From positions 3,042,501-3,106,500 of the forward strand of contig NC_012691.1 of the NCBI RefSeq assembly GCF_000023065.1: a DNA stretch of 64,000 nucleotides. Reading direction: 5' to 3'. This document shows positions 35,756 through 44,996 of this stretch, in pieces; within the stretch, counting starts at the first letter, position 1; each line of letters starts with the position of its first letter. The position numbers and the translations under genes are program-made. The notes under the pieces were generated by a model. It searched no databases. It worked only from the letters and a program-made list of their open reading frames with translations, and was not told the origin of the DNA. The DNA is from Tolumonas auensis DSM 9187. Its GTDB lineage: Bacteria; Pseudomonadota; Gammaproteobacteria; Enterobacterales; Aeromonadaceae.

Positions 35756-37396
35756 ATGCAGAACAATAAACAGCTTCAGGAACGGATAGGACGGTTGATT
35801 GATGCACTGTCCCAAAGCTTATTTGAACGAAAAGACGTGATCCGGCTTTGTTTGCTGGCCGCCCTGTCAGGTGAAAGCGTGTTTATGCTTGGCCCGCCGG
35901 GGATTGCCAAAAGTCTGATTGCCCGCCGGCTGATCCATGCTTTTCGCGACAGTCGGGCATTTGAATATCTGATGACCCGCTTTTCGACGCCGGAAGAGGT
36001 ATTTGGTCCGTTATCGATCCAGGCACTGAAAGATGATGGCCGCTATCTGCGTCTGACCGACGGTTATCTGCCGGATGCGGAAGTGGTATTTCTGGATGAG
36101 ATCTGGAAAGCCGGCCCGGCGATTTTGAATACCTTACTGACCGTGATTAATGAACACCGTTTCCGTAATGGCGAACGCGAAGTCGCTGTTCCGATGCGAC
36201 TGCTGGTGACCGCATCGAATGAATTACCGCAGAAAGACAGCGGCCTGGAAGCGTTGTATGACCGCATGCTGGTGCGTATCTGGATGGATCGCATTCAGGA
36301 TAAACAGAATTTCCGCGCAATGCTGATAAGCCGTCAGGATCCGCAATACGATCCGGTCAATACCGATATTAAAATCAGTGATGATGAGTATAACGAATGG
36401 CAACGGGCACTGGCTCTAGTCACGCTCCCGGATGCGATTTTTGAGCAGTTGTACGCGTTGCGCGATCAGATCTTCCGTCTGAGTCAGCAAAACAGCGAGC
36501 AACTGGATTCGATGTATGTCTCGGATCGCCGCTGGAAAAAAGCCTTACGCTTGTTGCAGGCCAGTGCATTCTTTAATGGCCGGCAGAAAATCAACAGCCT
36601 GGATCTGTTACTACTGAAAGATTGCCTGTGGCATGACCTGTATGCCCGGCAACAGATTGAGTCCATGCTGCATGACTTCGCCTGTAAACTGGCCTTCGGA
36701 CAGGAAAATTTACATTTCTCACTCAAGCGTTTGCAAACTGAGTTGCAGCAATATCAGCGGGAACAAACCAAGATCCTCGGTTGCCGTCTCTCCCCGGCAC
36801 AGAAACTGATACGTCCGCGCGGCAAAGGATGGCATCTTGATTTTAAAGCGGCAGGACTGAGCCCGGTTGCAGAAAATTACCGGCTGATTTTTCTGCAAAC
36901 CGCCTATCTTGATCCGAAGCATCCGGAGCGTGAAATCAGGTTTGCGACATTACGTCGTAAAGAGTTAATGCTCTGGCTGCACAAACAGGAACCCGTACCG
37001 GTACGTCTGCAGGAAGATCAAAATACAATCCCGCTGCGTTTCGATGCGGATATTCAGGGTACGGACGGACATGCCATCCTGATTGCCCGGGACAGCGCCA
37101 ACCGGCCAATTGCACTGACCATTTCCGGCAAACAGGGTTTACCTGACTGGCAACAGAAAACCTGGCAGGAACAGCTGGACAGTATGCAGAATGAATGGCG
37201 CAAGATCCGCGATGATGTGAAAAAACAATATCTGTTATTCACCGTGGAATGCCCGCATCTGTTTCTGGCGCAGGAGTCACTGACCGCAATCGAAGACAGT
37301 TTTCTGCGTTTGGACAGTGAAATTAAAAACCTGCAGCAACAGCTGGAAGCAAACTTGCATAGCCTTGAATCACTGGTTCAGTTAGCCGGACACTAA
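35756..37396 (+). CDS. ravA: MoxR-type AAA+ ATPase RavA
   Basis: 546 residues, longer than the 498 of E. coli. Walker A is [14 protein letters not shown] (about 47-60), Walker [14 protein letters not shown], sensor 1 VTASNELP. The N-terminal 300 residues are strongly conserved; the C-terminal part diverges and contains the extra length. In E. coli RavA with ViaA acts on respiratory complexes and membrane lipids and binds lysine decarboxylase LdcI. It lies three bases upstream of viaA. Confidence 0.95.
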   Translation: MQNNKQLQERIGRLIDALSQSLFERKDVIRLCLLAALSGESVFMLGPPGIAKSLIARRLIHAFRDSRAFEYLMTRFSTPEEVFGPLSIQALKDDGRYLRLTDGYLPDAEVVFLDEIWKAGPAILNTLLTVINEHRFRNGEREVAVPMRLLVTASNELPQKDSGLEALYDRMLVRIWMDRIQDKQNFRAMLISRQDPQYDPVNTDIKISDDEYNEWQRALALVTLPDAIFEQLYALRDQIFRLSQQNSEQLDSMYVSDRRWKKALRLLQASAFFNGRQKINSLDLLLLKDCLWHDLYARQQIESMLHDFACKLAFGQENLHFSLKRLQTELQQYQREQTKILGCRLSPAQKLIRPRGKGWHLDFKAAGLSPVAENYRLIFLQTAYLDPKHPEREIRFATLRRKELMLWLHKQEPVPVRLQEDQNTIPLRFDADIQGTDGHAILIARDSANRPIALTISGKQGLPDWQQKTWQEQLDSMQNEWRKIRDDVKKQYLLFTVECPHLFLAQESLTAIEDSFLRLDSEIKNLQQQLEANLHSLESLVQLAGH

Positions 37397-37399
37397 CCT

Positions 37400-38839
37400 A
37401 TGGTCGATTTACAAACACTGTCGCTGCTGCTGTCAATAAACGAAACCCAGATGGTGCAGGATCTGGTATCGACGGTCATGTCTTCGCCACAGGTTTCACA
37501 ATTTATGCATGAGCATCCGTTGTTTTTCAAAAACGTACAAGAGCATGTACAACAATGGAGTCAGTCTATTCCGGCACAGCTGAAAAACATCCCGGTGCCG
37601 GACGATTTGCAGCAGGAATATATTCTCTATCTGGATGCACAAGGTTTAAGTGCCGAACAATTTACGCAACAAAGTGCGGACTTGTTGGTTCAGCTACAAC
37701 ACTCTGATTTCCATACCGATGCGCAGAATTTATTACTGACCCTCAGTCAGGCCAATGCACATAACCGTAAACAGCTGTTTATACAGAAATGGCGGGAACA
37801 TCTGGTATCACAGGTCTTATCGCTCGAGATCATTTTTGCCGAACAAGAGCGCGAGCGGATGCTGCAGCAACTGGAACTGCGCATGCAGGTTGCCGGCGAG
37901 CTGGATGAAACACTGGCACCGCAACACCCCGGTAAACTGTGGGATCTCACGGCGACCCATCTTTTACAGGGCAACAGCTCGTTATTCCGGCACTATGCCA
38001 GTTTCCTGACGCATAACCCCGAACTGAAAAAAATTGCCGATGCTCTGGGCCGGGCCGCAACGCAGGACAGCAGTGCAGAAGAACAGATCAATCGGGTGGA
38101 AACAGCGGAATGGCAGACTGTACAGCATGAACAGGTGCCGGACGATCTGGTCGGTATACATCAGAGTAACGAGCTGAACCGGTTGATCAGTTCTGAGACT
38201 GTTTTACTGACTGAACCGGAACTGGAAACCGTGTTCTACAAACAACTGGCAGAACGGCGGTTACTGAATTATCAGTTTATGGGACAAAGCCGCAGTCTCG
38301 AAACGGTGATGAGTGAACAACGCACTTTCGGTGAAACTCAGGACACCAAAGGGCCGTTTATTGTCTGTATTGATACTTCCGGTTCGATGAGTGGCTATCC
38401 GGAAGACTGTGCCAAAGGCTTCTGTTTTGCATTGCTGCAAATTGCCCTTTCGGAAAACCGGGCCTGTGTGATCATGCTGTTTTCCACGGATGTGGTGACC
38501 TATGAACTGACCGGCCCGGAAGGCTTGCAGGAAGCCCTGAACTTCCTCGGTTGTTCATTCAAAGGGGGCACCGATCTGGAACCCTGCATGCAGCAGGTGA
38601 TGCACTATATGCAACAGGCACGCTTCAGCAATGCCGATGCGGTGGTGCTGTCTGACTTTATCGCCCAGCGTTTAAGCGTAGAAACAGAACAACAAGCACA
38701 ACAGATCAAACGTAACGGCAATCGTTTTAATGCGGTTAGCTTATCGCGGCACGGTAAACCGGCATTAATGAAGATTTTTGATAACGTCTGGAAATTTGAT
38801 ACCAGTCTGTCGGGACGGGTGTTACGGAAGGTACGGTAA
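37400..38839 (+). CDS. viaA: VWA-domain protein ViaA
   Basis: 479 residues. The C-terminal von Willebrand A domain carries the MIDAS motif FIVCIDTSGSMSG (about residue 321-333), with downstream GGTDL and VVLSDF. ViaA is the partner that stimulates the RavA ATPase. Co-transcribed with ravA. Confidence 0.95.
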   Translation: MVDLQTLSLLLSINETQMVQDLVSTVMSSPQVSQFMHEHPLFFKNVQEHVQQWSQSIPAQLKNIPVPDDLQQEYILYLDAQGLSAEQFTQQSADLLVQLQHSDFHTDAQNLLLTLSQANAHNRKQLFIQKWREHLVSQVLSLEIIFAEQERERMLQQLELRMQVAGELDETLAPQHPGKLWDLTATHLLQGNSSLFRHYASFLTHNPELKKIADALGRAATQDSSAEEQINRVETAEWQTVQHEQVPDDLVGIHQSNELNRLISSETVLLTEPELETVFYKQLAERRLLNYQFMGQSRSLETVMSEQRTFGETQDTKGPFIVCIDTSGSMSGYPEDCAKGFCFALLQIALSENRACVIMLFSTDVVTYELTGPEGLQEALNFLGCSFKGGTDLEPCMQQVMHYMQQARFSNADAVVLSDFIAQRLSVETEQQAQQIKRNGNRFNAVSLSRHGKPALMKIFDNVWKFDTSLSGRVLRKVR

Positions 38840-38869
38840 GAGGAAATGTTTCCGGAAGGCAGAAACTAA

Positions 38870-38891
38870 AAAACCAGCTTTCGCTGGTTTT
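38870..38891. terminator. Bidirectional terminator between viaA and tRNA-Trp
   Basis: AAAACCAGC / GCTGGTTTT with a four-base loop and T-tracts on both strands, ending viaA rightward and the tRNA leftward. Confidence 0.92.
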
Positions 38892-38894
38892 AGT

Positions 38895-38971
38895 TGGCAG
38901 GGGCGGAGGGATTCGAACCCCCAACCATCGGTTTTGGAGACCGCTGTTCTACCAATTGGAACTACGCCCCT
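38895..38971 (-). tRNA. tRNA-Trp (CCA), copy 2
   Basis: 77 bases, identical at every position to the tRNA-Trp at 23196-23272, with encoded CCA. Flanks differ beyond a few bases, so the repeat is limited to the gene. It is an orphan single-gene unit with its own promoter and terminator. Confidence 0.97.
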
Positions 38972-38987
38972 GCAATTTACGCTGGCG

Positions 38988-39015
38988 ATTATACGAATTG
39001 CCTCTGAAAGGTAAA
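38988..39015 (-). promoter_or_regulatory. Promoter of the orphan tRNA-Trp
   Basis: On the minus strand: TTTACC, 16 bases, TATAAT, then a G/C-rich discriminator (CGCCAGCG). The -10 is perfect. Confidence 0.7.
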
Positions 39016-39128
39016 GCGATTTTTATGCTGGCCGGTGCGTTTGCTGCTTTTTTAGCTAATTACTTCTGATTTCAGCAAAAAAAGCGTCTGATGGCCTTTT
39101 TTAACCGCAGATCTTTGTGTCTGGTCGC

Positions 39129-39157
39129 TTAACACACCCCACCCCATCAACTATAAT
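39129..39157 (+). promoter_or_regulatory. pyrBI promoter
   Basis: TTAACA, 17 bases, TATAAT (five of six and six of six). Transcription should begin near 39164. The start region has no T-run, so the reiterative-transcription control known at E. coli pyrBI is not expected. Confidence 0.85.
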
Positions 39158-39188
39158 CAGCGCGCACTGACAGAATGGACGCTTCATC

Positions 39189-39353
39189 ATGCATCAGGAC
39201 ATTGATCTGACTTTTTGCACGTTGCCACATCAAATTGCTGGCAATGTTTTTTCCATTCTTCTGATTTCATGCCAAAAGCCCCGTTTGCAGGGGCTTTTTT
39301 CTGTGCCTTTACACCCAGAGCAGCGCTCAATCGCCTGCTCCTATCCTGTCTGA
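39189..39353 (+). CDS. pyrL: Probable pyrBI leader peptide
   Basis: 54 codons from ATG ([10 protein letters not shown]...) to TGA, ending 13 bases before pyrB. It reads through the attenuator hairpin, as does the E. coli leader peptide, so a ribosome close behind RNA polymerase would disrupt the terminator. The sequence is unlike E. coli PyrL. The ribosome site is weak (GGA about 10 bases upstream). A competing 11-codon frame starts at 39175. Confidence 0.6.
   Translation: MHQDIDLTFCTLPHQIAGNVFSILLISCQKPRLQGLFSVPLHPEQRSIACSYPV
39274..39300 (+). terminator. pyrBI attenuator
   Basis: AAAAGCCCC / GGGGCTTTT with a seven-base loop and six Ts. A T-rich stretch (GTTTTTTCCATTCTT) lies just upstream, where RNA polymerase would pause at low UTP. 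This is the E. coli pyrBI attenuation layout. Confidence 0.9.
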
Positions 39354-39366
39354 GGACACTATCGCC

Positions 39367-40290
39367 ATGGCCAACCCCCTGTATAAAAAAAATATCCTGT
39401 CGATCGCCGATTTGAGCCGGACTGATCTGGAACTGGTTGTTCAGACAGCCAGCCAGCTGAAGCAGTCGCCGCGGCATGACCTGCTGCAACATAAGGTGAT
39501 TGCCAGCTGCTTCTTTGAAGCGTCAACCCGCACCCGCCTGTCATTTGAAACCGCGGTACACCGTCTGGGTGGTTCAGTGATTGGTTTTGCTGATGCCGGT
39601 AACACGTCACTGGCGAAAAAAGGGGAAACGCTGGCCGATTCTGTTCGCGTGATCACCTCTTACACGGATGCATTTGTGATCCGTCATCCGCAGGAAGGTG
39701 CGGCACGGTTATCTGCCGAGTTCTCTTCAGTACCGGTAATCAATGCCGGCGATGGCTCCAACCAGCATCCGACACAGACCTTGCTGGATCTGTTCAGTAT
39801 CTATGAAACTCAGGGCACCCTGGATGGCCTGAAACTGGCCTTCGTTGGTGATCTGAAGTATGGCCGCACGGTACACTCGCTGGCACAGGCGTTAAGTCTG
39901 TTCGGTGCCCGCTTCTACTTTATCTCTCCGGAAGCGCTGGCGATGCCGGATTACATCTGTGAAGAACTGACCGAGAAAGGTATTGAATTCAGCTTCCATG
40001 ACACGATTGAAGAAGTAATGCCGGAACTGGATATTCTGTATATGACCCGTGTCCAGAAAGAGCGCTTTGAAGAGTCGGAATACCGTCATATTGCCGCTAA
40101 GTTTGTGCTGTCAGCGGATGAACTGAAAACTGCCAAGCCGAATATGAAGATCCTGCACCCGCTGCCACGTGTGGATGAGATCCATACCGATGTGGATGAC
40201 ACAAATCATGCTTACTATTTCCAGCAGGCCGGTAACGGGGTGTATGCACGTCAGGCGTTACTGGCATTAGTTTTGAATGAAGAAGTATAA
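39367..40290 (+). CDS. pyrB: Aspartate carbamoyltransferase catalytic subunit
   Basis: 307 residues. It catalyses the first committed step of pyrimidine synthesis. The carbamoyl-phosphate signature [14 protein letters not shown] is near residue 49, and [10 protein letters not shown] near 266. The ATG at 39367 lies close after the leader peptide stop. Operon pyrBI. Confidence 0.98.
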   Translation: MANPLYKKNILSIADLSRTDLELVVQTASQLKQSPRHDLLQHKVIASCFFEASTRTRLSFETAVHRLGGSVIGFADAGNTSLAKKGETLADSVRVITSYTDAFVIRHPQEGAARLSAEFSSVPVINAGDGSNQHPTQTLLDLFSIYETQGTLDGLKLAFVGDLKYGRTVHSLAQALSLFGARFYFISPEALAMPDYICEELTEKGIEFSFHDTIEEVMPELDILYMTRVQKERFEESEYRHIAAKFVLSADELKTAKPNMKILHPLPRVDEIHTDVDDTNHAYYFQQAGNGVYARQALLALVLNEEV

Positions 40291-40300
40291 GGAGCCGATC

Positions 40301-40765
40301 ATGTCAGAGAAAAAACAGCTGCAAGTCGAAGCGATCTGTAATGGTTCGGTGATTGACCACATTCCTGCCGGTCAGGGGATCAAGATCCTGAAATTGTTCC
40401 ATTTGCTGGACACCCGTCAGCGTATTACGGTTGGTTTAAATCTGCCATCAGCAGCGCTGGGATCAAAAGATCTGATCAAAGTGGAAAACACGCAGCTGAC
40501 GGCGGATCAGGCGAACCAGTTAGCCTTGTTTGCCCCGCAGGCAACCGTGAATATCATTGAAGACTTCAAAGTCGTCACCAAACATCAGCTGGAATTGCCG
40601 GGAGAGATTGTTGGCGTTTTTGCCTGCCCGAACTCAAACTGCATCAGTCACCGTGAACCGGTACGCAGTCGCTTCGGTGTGCGCTCAACACAGGGTGAAG
40701 TCCGTCTGAAATGTCATTACTGCGAAAAATCCTTTACCAAAGAAATCGTCAGCGAAGCGTTCTGA
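40301..40765 (+). CDS. pyrI: Aspartate carbamoyltransferase regulatory subunit
   Basis: 154 residues from the ATG at 40301, preceded by AAGGAG; an in-frame upstream ATG (40277) lies inside pyrB. The N-terminal nucleotide-binding domain is followed by the zinc domain with four cysteines (CPNSNC and KCHYCEKSF). PyrI gives CTP/ATP allostery to the holoenzyme. Confidence 0.97.
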   Translation: MSEKKQLQVEAICNGSVIDHIPAGQGIKILKLFHLLDTRQRITVGLNLPSAALGSKDLIKVENTQLTADQANQLALFAPQATVNIIEDFKVVTKHQLELPGEIVGVFACPNSNCISHREPVRSRFGVRSTQGEVRLKCHYCEKSFTKEIVSEAF

Positions 40766-40777
40766 TCATTCTCTTCT

Positions 40778-40799
40778 TACGCCTGCTCCGGCAGGCGTA
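40778..40799 (+). terminator. Hairpin after pyrI, possible terminator
   Basis: TACGCCTGC / GCAGGCGTA with a four-base loop, 12 bases after pyrI. The following bases (TCCTTCATTTG) are only weakly T-rich. Confidence 0.6.
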
Positions 40800-40917
40800 T
40801 CCTTCATTTGTAACCGATTTCATGAATAGCCCCATCTGATACTGGCTTTGACCAGTGCAAACTGTTACTTTTTTGTTATCGTTTTTTCTTCCCCTATTTT
40901 CAGAAAAAGGTTCTGTA

Positions 40918-42060
40918 ATGCCTCCGTTTGTCCTGATTATTCTGCTGGCAGGTTTCCCGGCACTCGCGACTGATATGTATTTGCCGGCATTACCGATGCT
41001 GCAACATATGTGGCAACTGTCACTGGCACAGGCCAATTTTTCACTGGTGATCTTTTTTATTACTTTCAGCCTGTTCTTATTAGTTTACGGGCCACTGGCT
41101 GATCGTTTCGGACGACGTCCGGTATTGTTTGCCGGATTATTGATTTTTATCGCCGGCAGTCTGTTCTGTGCGATGGCGCAATCGATTGGTCAGCTGGTCG
41201 TCGCCCGTTTTCTGCAAGGGTGTGGCGCGGCAGCCGCCTCTTCGTTATGCCTGACCCTGTCGAAAGATCTCTATACCGGTCAGCAACAGAAAAAAATCAT
41301 GGCTTACATCGGCGTGATCGTGCCCTTAGTGCCGATGCTGGCGCCGATGCTGGGCAGCTGGGTCATTGAGCATCTTTCCTGGCGGATCATCTTTATCACG
41401 CATGTGATCCTGGCGCTGGCTTCACTTATTGGCACTTTAACGTTAAAAGAACCTGCTATTCACCGGACGCAGGGTGGTCTCACGGCTGTTTTACGCCGCT
41501 ATATGGTGTTATTTAAAAACCGCACGTATCGCTCACTGACATTGGTTTTTGCCATTACACCGCTGTTCTTTTACTCATTTCTAGCCGCCTCCGGCAGCAT
41601 TTATATGCTTGATTTTCAATTGTCCGCGCAGCAGTTTGGCTTGTTATTTGGTTTTAACGCGCTCGCTTTAATGGCCGGCTCATTCTGTTGTGCCCGGCTG
41701 AGCACACATTTTTCATCAATGCAGATCCTGAACTGGTCACTGGCCGGAATGTTTCTTGCCGGCACGCTGATGCTGCTCTGGCACCCGACCAGCATCAGTT
41801 TTGCTGTATCCATGTTTGCGGCATCGTTTTTTATGGGGATAAGCCGTCCGCTGTGTAATCACATGGTGCTGGAACAGGTGCACAGTGATATTGGTGCCGC
41901 GTCTTCGCTACTGACATTTTCGTCGTTTATTCTGGGTGCCATCGGTATGCAAATGGTCTCTCTGATGCCCGATGCTAAAATTGTATTGATTGCAGCCATG
42001 ATCCTGATCGGAAGTGCTATTCCCTGGCTGGCGATCCGTCGTCTGTCTCTCGCCCATTAA
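40918..42060 (+). CDS. Bcr/CflA-type multidrug efflux MFS transporter
   Basis: 380 residues from the ATG at 40918 with AAAAAGG upstream; a GTG further upstream adds residues without similarity. About twelve membrane helices. Motif A is GPLADRFGRRPVLF in the loop between helices 2 and 3, and PALPMLQ near helix 1 is typical of the Bcr/CflA drug:proton antiporters. Substrate unknown. It probably shares an operon with the antiporter 17 bases downstream. Confidence 0.85.
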   Translation: MPPFVLIILLAGFPALATDMYLPALPMLQHMWQLSLAQANFSLVIFFITFSLFLLVYGPLADRFGRRPVLFAGLLIFIAGSLFCAMAQSIGQLVVARFLQGCGAAAASSLCLTLSKDLYTGQQQKKIMAYIGVIVPLVPMLAPMLGSWVIEHLSWRIIFITHVILALASLIGTLTLKEPAIHRTQGGLTAVLRRYMVLFKNRTYRSLTLVFAITPLFFYSFLAASGSIYMLDFQLSAQQFGLLFGFNALALMAGSFCCARLSTHFSSMQILNWSLAGMFLAGTLMLLWHPTSISFAVSMFAASFFMGISRPLCNHMVLEQVHSDIGAASSLLTFSSFILGAIGMQMVSLMPDAKIVLIAAMILIGSAIPWLAIRRLSLAH

Positions 42061-42077
42061 CCGGAGATCCTGAACTG

Positions 42078-43271
42078 ATGCCCCATTCCCTGCCTCTCAT
42101 CACCACCTTAGTCGGCGCGCTGACCATGGCTTTCATTTTTGGCATGATTGCTCACCGGTTACGTCTGTCCAATATGGTGGGATATCTGCTGGCGGGTGTG
42201 TTGATCGGGCCATTTACTCCCGGTTTTGTCGCTGATCAGGCATTGGCAGCAGAACTGGCGGAGTTAGGTGTCATTCTGCTGATGTTTGGTGTCGGACTGC
42301 ATTTTTCAGTAAAAGACCTTCTTTCTGTCAAATTCATCGCGAGCCCCGGTGCGATTTTACAAATTGTCCTGGCTACCTTGCTTGGCGCTCTGGCCGGAAA
42401 ACTGTTTGGCTGGTCATGGACCACCGGACTGGTGTTTGGTTTGAGTTTATCCACGGCCAGCACTGTTGTGCTGCTGCGGGCGCTGGAAAGCAAAGGGTTA
42501 TTGATGAAACGGGAAGGTCAGATCGCGATTGGCTGGCTGATTGTCGAAGATCTGGTGATGGTACTGGCACTGGTGTTATTACCGGTGTTGGCGCATTCCG
42601 GCGATGCTGATCCTGCATTCAATTTATGGCAACAACTGGGCGTCACGCTTGGCAAAGTGTTTGCGTTTATCGTATTGATGTTTGTGATTGGGCGCCGCCT
42701 GATCCCATTAGTACTAAAACACACTGCCAGCACGGGTTCGGGTGAATTATTTACGCTGGCGGTACTGGTGATTGCCTTGGGCATTGCGTTTGGTGCGGTG
42801 AAACTCTTTGGCGTTTCGTTTGCACTGGGTGCTTTTTTTGCCGGCGTGGTGTTAAGTGGTTCTGAACTGAGTCATAAGGCAGCACATGATACCCTGCCGC
42901 TGCGGGATGCATTTGCGGTACTGTTTTTTGTCTCGGTCGGCATGCTGTTCGATCCCGCAATTCTGCTGCGGGCACCGCTGGCGGTATTGCTGACGGTGCT
43001 GATTATTATTGCCGGCAAATCTCTGGCCGCGTACGGGCTGGTCCGCCTGTTTGGTTATTCCAACTCCGTTGCCCTGACCATATCGGCCAGCCTGGCACAG
43101 ATCGGCGAATTTGCCTTTATTCTGACCGGACTGGCCATTTATCTGAAACTCTTACCAAACGAAGCCCGTGATTTGGTGCTGGCGGGCGCTATTTTCTCGA
43201 TCATGCTGAATCCGTTCCTGTTCGGCTGGCTTGAAAAATACAGAGAAAAGAAACAGATTCCCGCTGAGTGA
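42078..43271 (+). CDS. YbaL-type cation:proton antiporter without the TrkA-N domain
   Basis: 397 residues, CPA2 family, strongly similar to the membrane part of E. coli YbaL (GYLLAGVLIGPFTPGFVADQ, AELAELGVILLMFGVGLHFS, GQIAIGWLIVEDLVMV). E. coli YbaL has about 558 residues with a C-terminal nucleotide-binding TrkA-N/RCK domain; here the protein stops after the last helix (LEKYREKKQIPAE). No remnant of that domain is seen downstream, so it looks like a stable short form. Ion specificity is unknown. Confidence 0.85.
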   Translation: MPHSLPLITTLVGALTMAFIFGMIAHRLRLSNMVGYLLAGVLIGPFTPGFVADQALAAELAELGVILLMFGVGLHFSVKDLLSVKFIASPGAILQIVLATLLGALAGKLFGWSWTTGLVFGLSLSTASTVVLLRALESKGLLMKREGQIAIGWLIVEDLVMVLALVLLPVLAHSGDADPAFNLWQQLGVTLGKVFAFIVLMFVIGRRLIPLVLKHTASTGSGELFTLAVLVIALGIAFGAVKLFGVSFALGAFFAGVVLSGSELSHKAAHDTLPLRDAFAVLFFVSVGMLFDPAILLRAPLAVLLTVLIIIAGKSLAAYGLVRLFGYSNSVALTISASLAQIGEFAFILTGLAIYLKLLPNEARDLVLAGAIFSIMLNPFLFGWLEKYREKKQIPAE

Positions 43272-43409
43272 ATCAGTGGAACCGTCAGTTCTGTTAAAAT
43301 AATCCTGTTAGATCAATCAGTTGTCAGCATTCACCTCTGACAACTCATCCCTGTTCTTTTAAAATCCACCGGCTTTTAATTAAAAAATTAAACACACGTG
43401 GATAAAAAC

Positions 43410-43922
43410 ATGAAAAAAATTACTTTGTCTGTTATCGCTTTAACCATTTCCGCCATGATCGCCGGTTGTTCAACGTCGGGTGAACAATATCAGGCCAACG
43501 TTTACACCGCAGGCCAGGTGAACAGCCGCCAGGCCGCGAAAACAGTCAAAATCCTCGCCGTCCTGCCCGCCAGGATTGAAGTGGATAACACGGAAGGCAA
43601 ACAGAATGCACAAATGATTGGGGGTGTACTCGGTGCCATTGCCGGCGGAGTTCTCGGCAACAAGACCACGAACCACTCCGGCTCTGGTACTGCCGTGGGC
43701 GCAGTCGCCGGTGCGGGTGTGGGCGCAGTTGGCGGCTCATTAGTCAAAGATAAAGTTCTGGTTGATGGCGTCGCTATTACCTATGTGGAAGATGGAGAGA
43801 CGTACAATTCAGCTCAGGTTGGCAAGACCTGTGAGTTTACCCCCGGCGTTGCGTTAGTGGTCTCTTCAGATGGCGCAGAAACCCGCCTGCAACCCAATGC
43901 AACTTGTCCGGTCAAGTCGTAA
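43410..43922 (+). CDS. Glycine-zipper outer-membrane lipoprotein, SlyB/Pcp-like
   Basis: 170 residues from the ATG at 43410 (a GTG at 43398 is an alternative). Lipoprotein signal peptide ending MIAGC, then a glycine-zipper segment (GGVLGAIAGGVLGNKTT and AVGAVAGAGVGAVGGSL), as in the SlyB/Pcp family. Such proteins sit in the outer membrane and are linked to envelope stability. A secreted coiled-coil protein follows after 14 bases. Confidence 0.82.
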   Translation: MKKITLSVIALTISAMIAGCSTSGEQYQANVYTAGQVNSRQAAKTVKILAVLPARIEVDNTEGKQNAQMIGGVLGAIAGGVLGNKTTNHSGSGTAVGAVAGAGVGAVGGSLVKDKVLVDGVAITYVEDGETYNSAQVGKTCEFTPGVALVVSSDGAETRLQPNATCPVKS

Positions 43923-43936
43923 GCAAGGGGGCTTTG

Positions 43937-44485
43937 ATGAAAAAGACACTAATCGCAATTGGTTTCGTGATGTTGCTACCAGCGGCTAATGCTCAATCGT
44001 TGCAGGAACAACTGGCAACCATAGATCAGGTGCAACAGCAGCGCATTGCCGATGAAAAAGCCGCGGAACGCAAAGCGATAGCTGAAATGAAAGCCGAAGA
44101 AGAGCGTATTCGTAAAGAATATGAGGCACAGGAGCGCAAAGAAGCCCGGGCTCGCGCGGCGACAGCGGCCCGAAGTGCCGCCAGAGAAAAGGCCAAAGCG
44201 GAAGCGGCACTGACGGATAAAAAACGGGAGCAGAGCTACGAAGATCAACTCCGGGATCTGGAAATTGAGCGTCAGAAAGCCGAGTTGGCTGCATTAAAGG
44301 CCAAATCAAAACGCGCTGATGACTACATTGATCGGGAGTTAAAACAACAAGATGCAGAAACGGACAGTATCCAATCCAGAGCCGATGCAACCCGGAATGT
44401 ATCTGAAGGCACAAAATCAATGATGACCAGCGAAGGCAAAGCCAAAGAGAAGAAAGCCTCCGGCTGGTTCAGTAGTGACGAATAA
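43937..44485 (+). CDS. Secreted coiled-coil protein of unknown function
   Basis: 182 residues from the ATG at 43937 with AAGGGGG upstream. A Sec signal peptide ends near PAANA-Q. The mature part is almost entirely charged helix (Glu, Lys, Arg, Ala), predicting a long coiled coil at residues 25-150, with a short tail SGWFSSDE. It looks like the DUF5384 type of uncharacterised periplasmic proteins, but I am not sure of the family. The tight spacing to the lipoprotein gene suggests joint envelope function. Confidence 0.75.
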   Translation: MKKTLIAIGFVMLLPAANAQSLQEQLATIDQVQQQRIADEKAAERKAIAEMKAEEERIRKEYEAQERKEARARAATAARSAAREKAKAEAALTDKKREQSYEDQLRDLEIERQKAELAALKAKSKRADDYIDRELKQQDAETDSIQSRADATRNVSEGTKSMMTSEGKAKEKKASGWFSSDE

Positions 44486-44511
44486 CCCGCGTATCGAACG
44501 GACGTTAATTT

Positions 44512-44538
44512 AATAAAGAGGCTCATCGCCTCTTTATT
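44512..44538. terminator. Bidirectional terminator
   Basis: AATAAAGAGGC / GCCTCTTTATT with a five-base loop and T-runs on both sides. It ends the coiled-coil gene rightward and the yaiI gene leftward, overlapping the last codons of the latter. Confidence 0.92.
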
Positions 44539-44983
44539 TTTTTGCCCTAGCCAGATACCGATCCAGGGCATTTGCAAAGGCCCGTTTTTCTGTTTCACTG
44601 AATGGTGCCGGGCCGCCACTCTGGATACCGCTGGCACGCATGGTATCCATAAAATCACGGATGTTTAACCGGCCACGGATGTTTTCCCGGGTAAATTCTT
44701 CACCACGTGAGGTTAATGCAAAACCGCCTTTTTCGATGACATCAGCGGCCAGCGGAATATCACTGGTGATCACCAGATCACCGGGCTCCACCCGTTTGAC
44801 AATTTCATTGTCCGCCACATCGAAACCCGATTCAACACGCAGTGTCCGGATATGCCGGCTGGCCGGTACACTGATTGACTGATTTGCAACCAGAATCAGT
44901 GGCATAGCCGTGCGTTCTGCGGCACGGAACAGAATGGTTTTAACTGCATTCGGACAGGCGTCCGCATCCACCCAGATTGACAT
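44534..44983 (-). CDS. yaiI: YaiI/YqxD family protein (UPF0178)
   Basis: 149 residues. It begins [13 protein letters not shown], the family signature, followed by [16 protein letters not shown], both resembling metal-binding acidic centres of PIN/NYN-like nucleases (inference). No function is established. It lies 13 bases downstream of rlhA and is probably co-transcribed with it. Confidence 0.9.
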
Positions 44984-44996
44984 GATGTTCCCTTTG

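Noticed and set aside
35756..38839. AAA+ ATPase plus VWA protein as a possible new defence system
   Set aside because: The pair matches ravA-viaA in domain order, motifs and length, and the neighbours are housekeeping genes.
39175..39210. Alternative 11-codon leader peptide (MDASS...) before pyrB
   Set aside because: It has no ribosome site and stops well before the attenuator, so it could not couple translation to attenuation; the 54-codon frame fits better.
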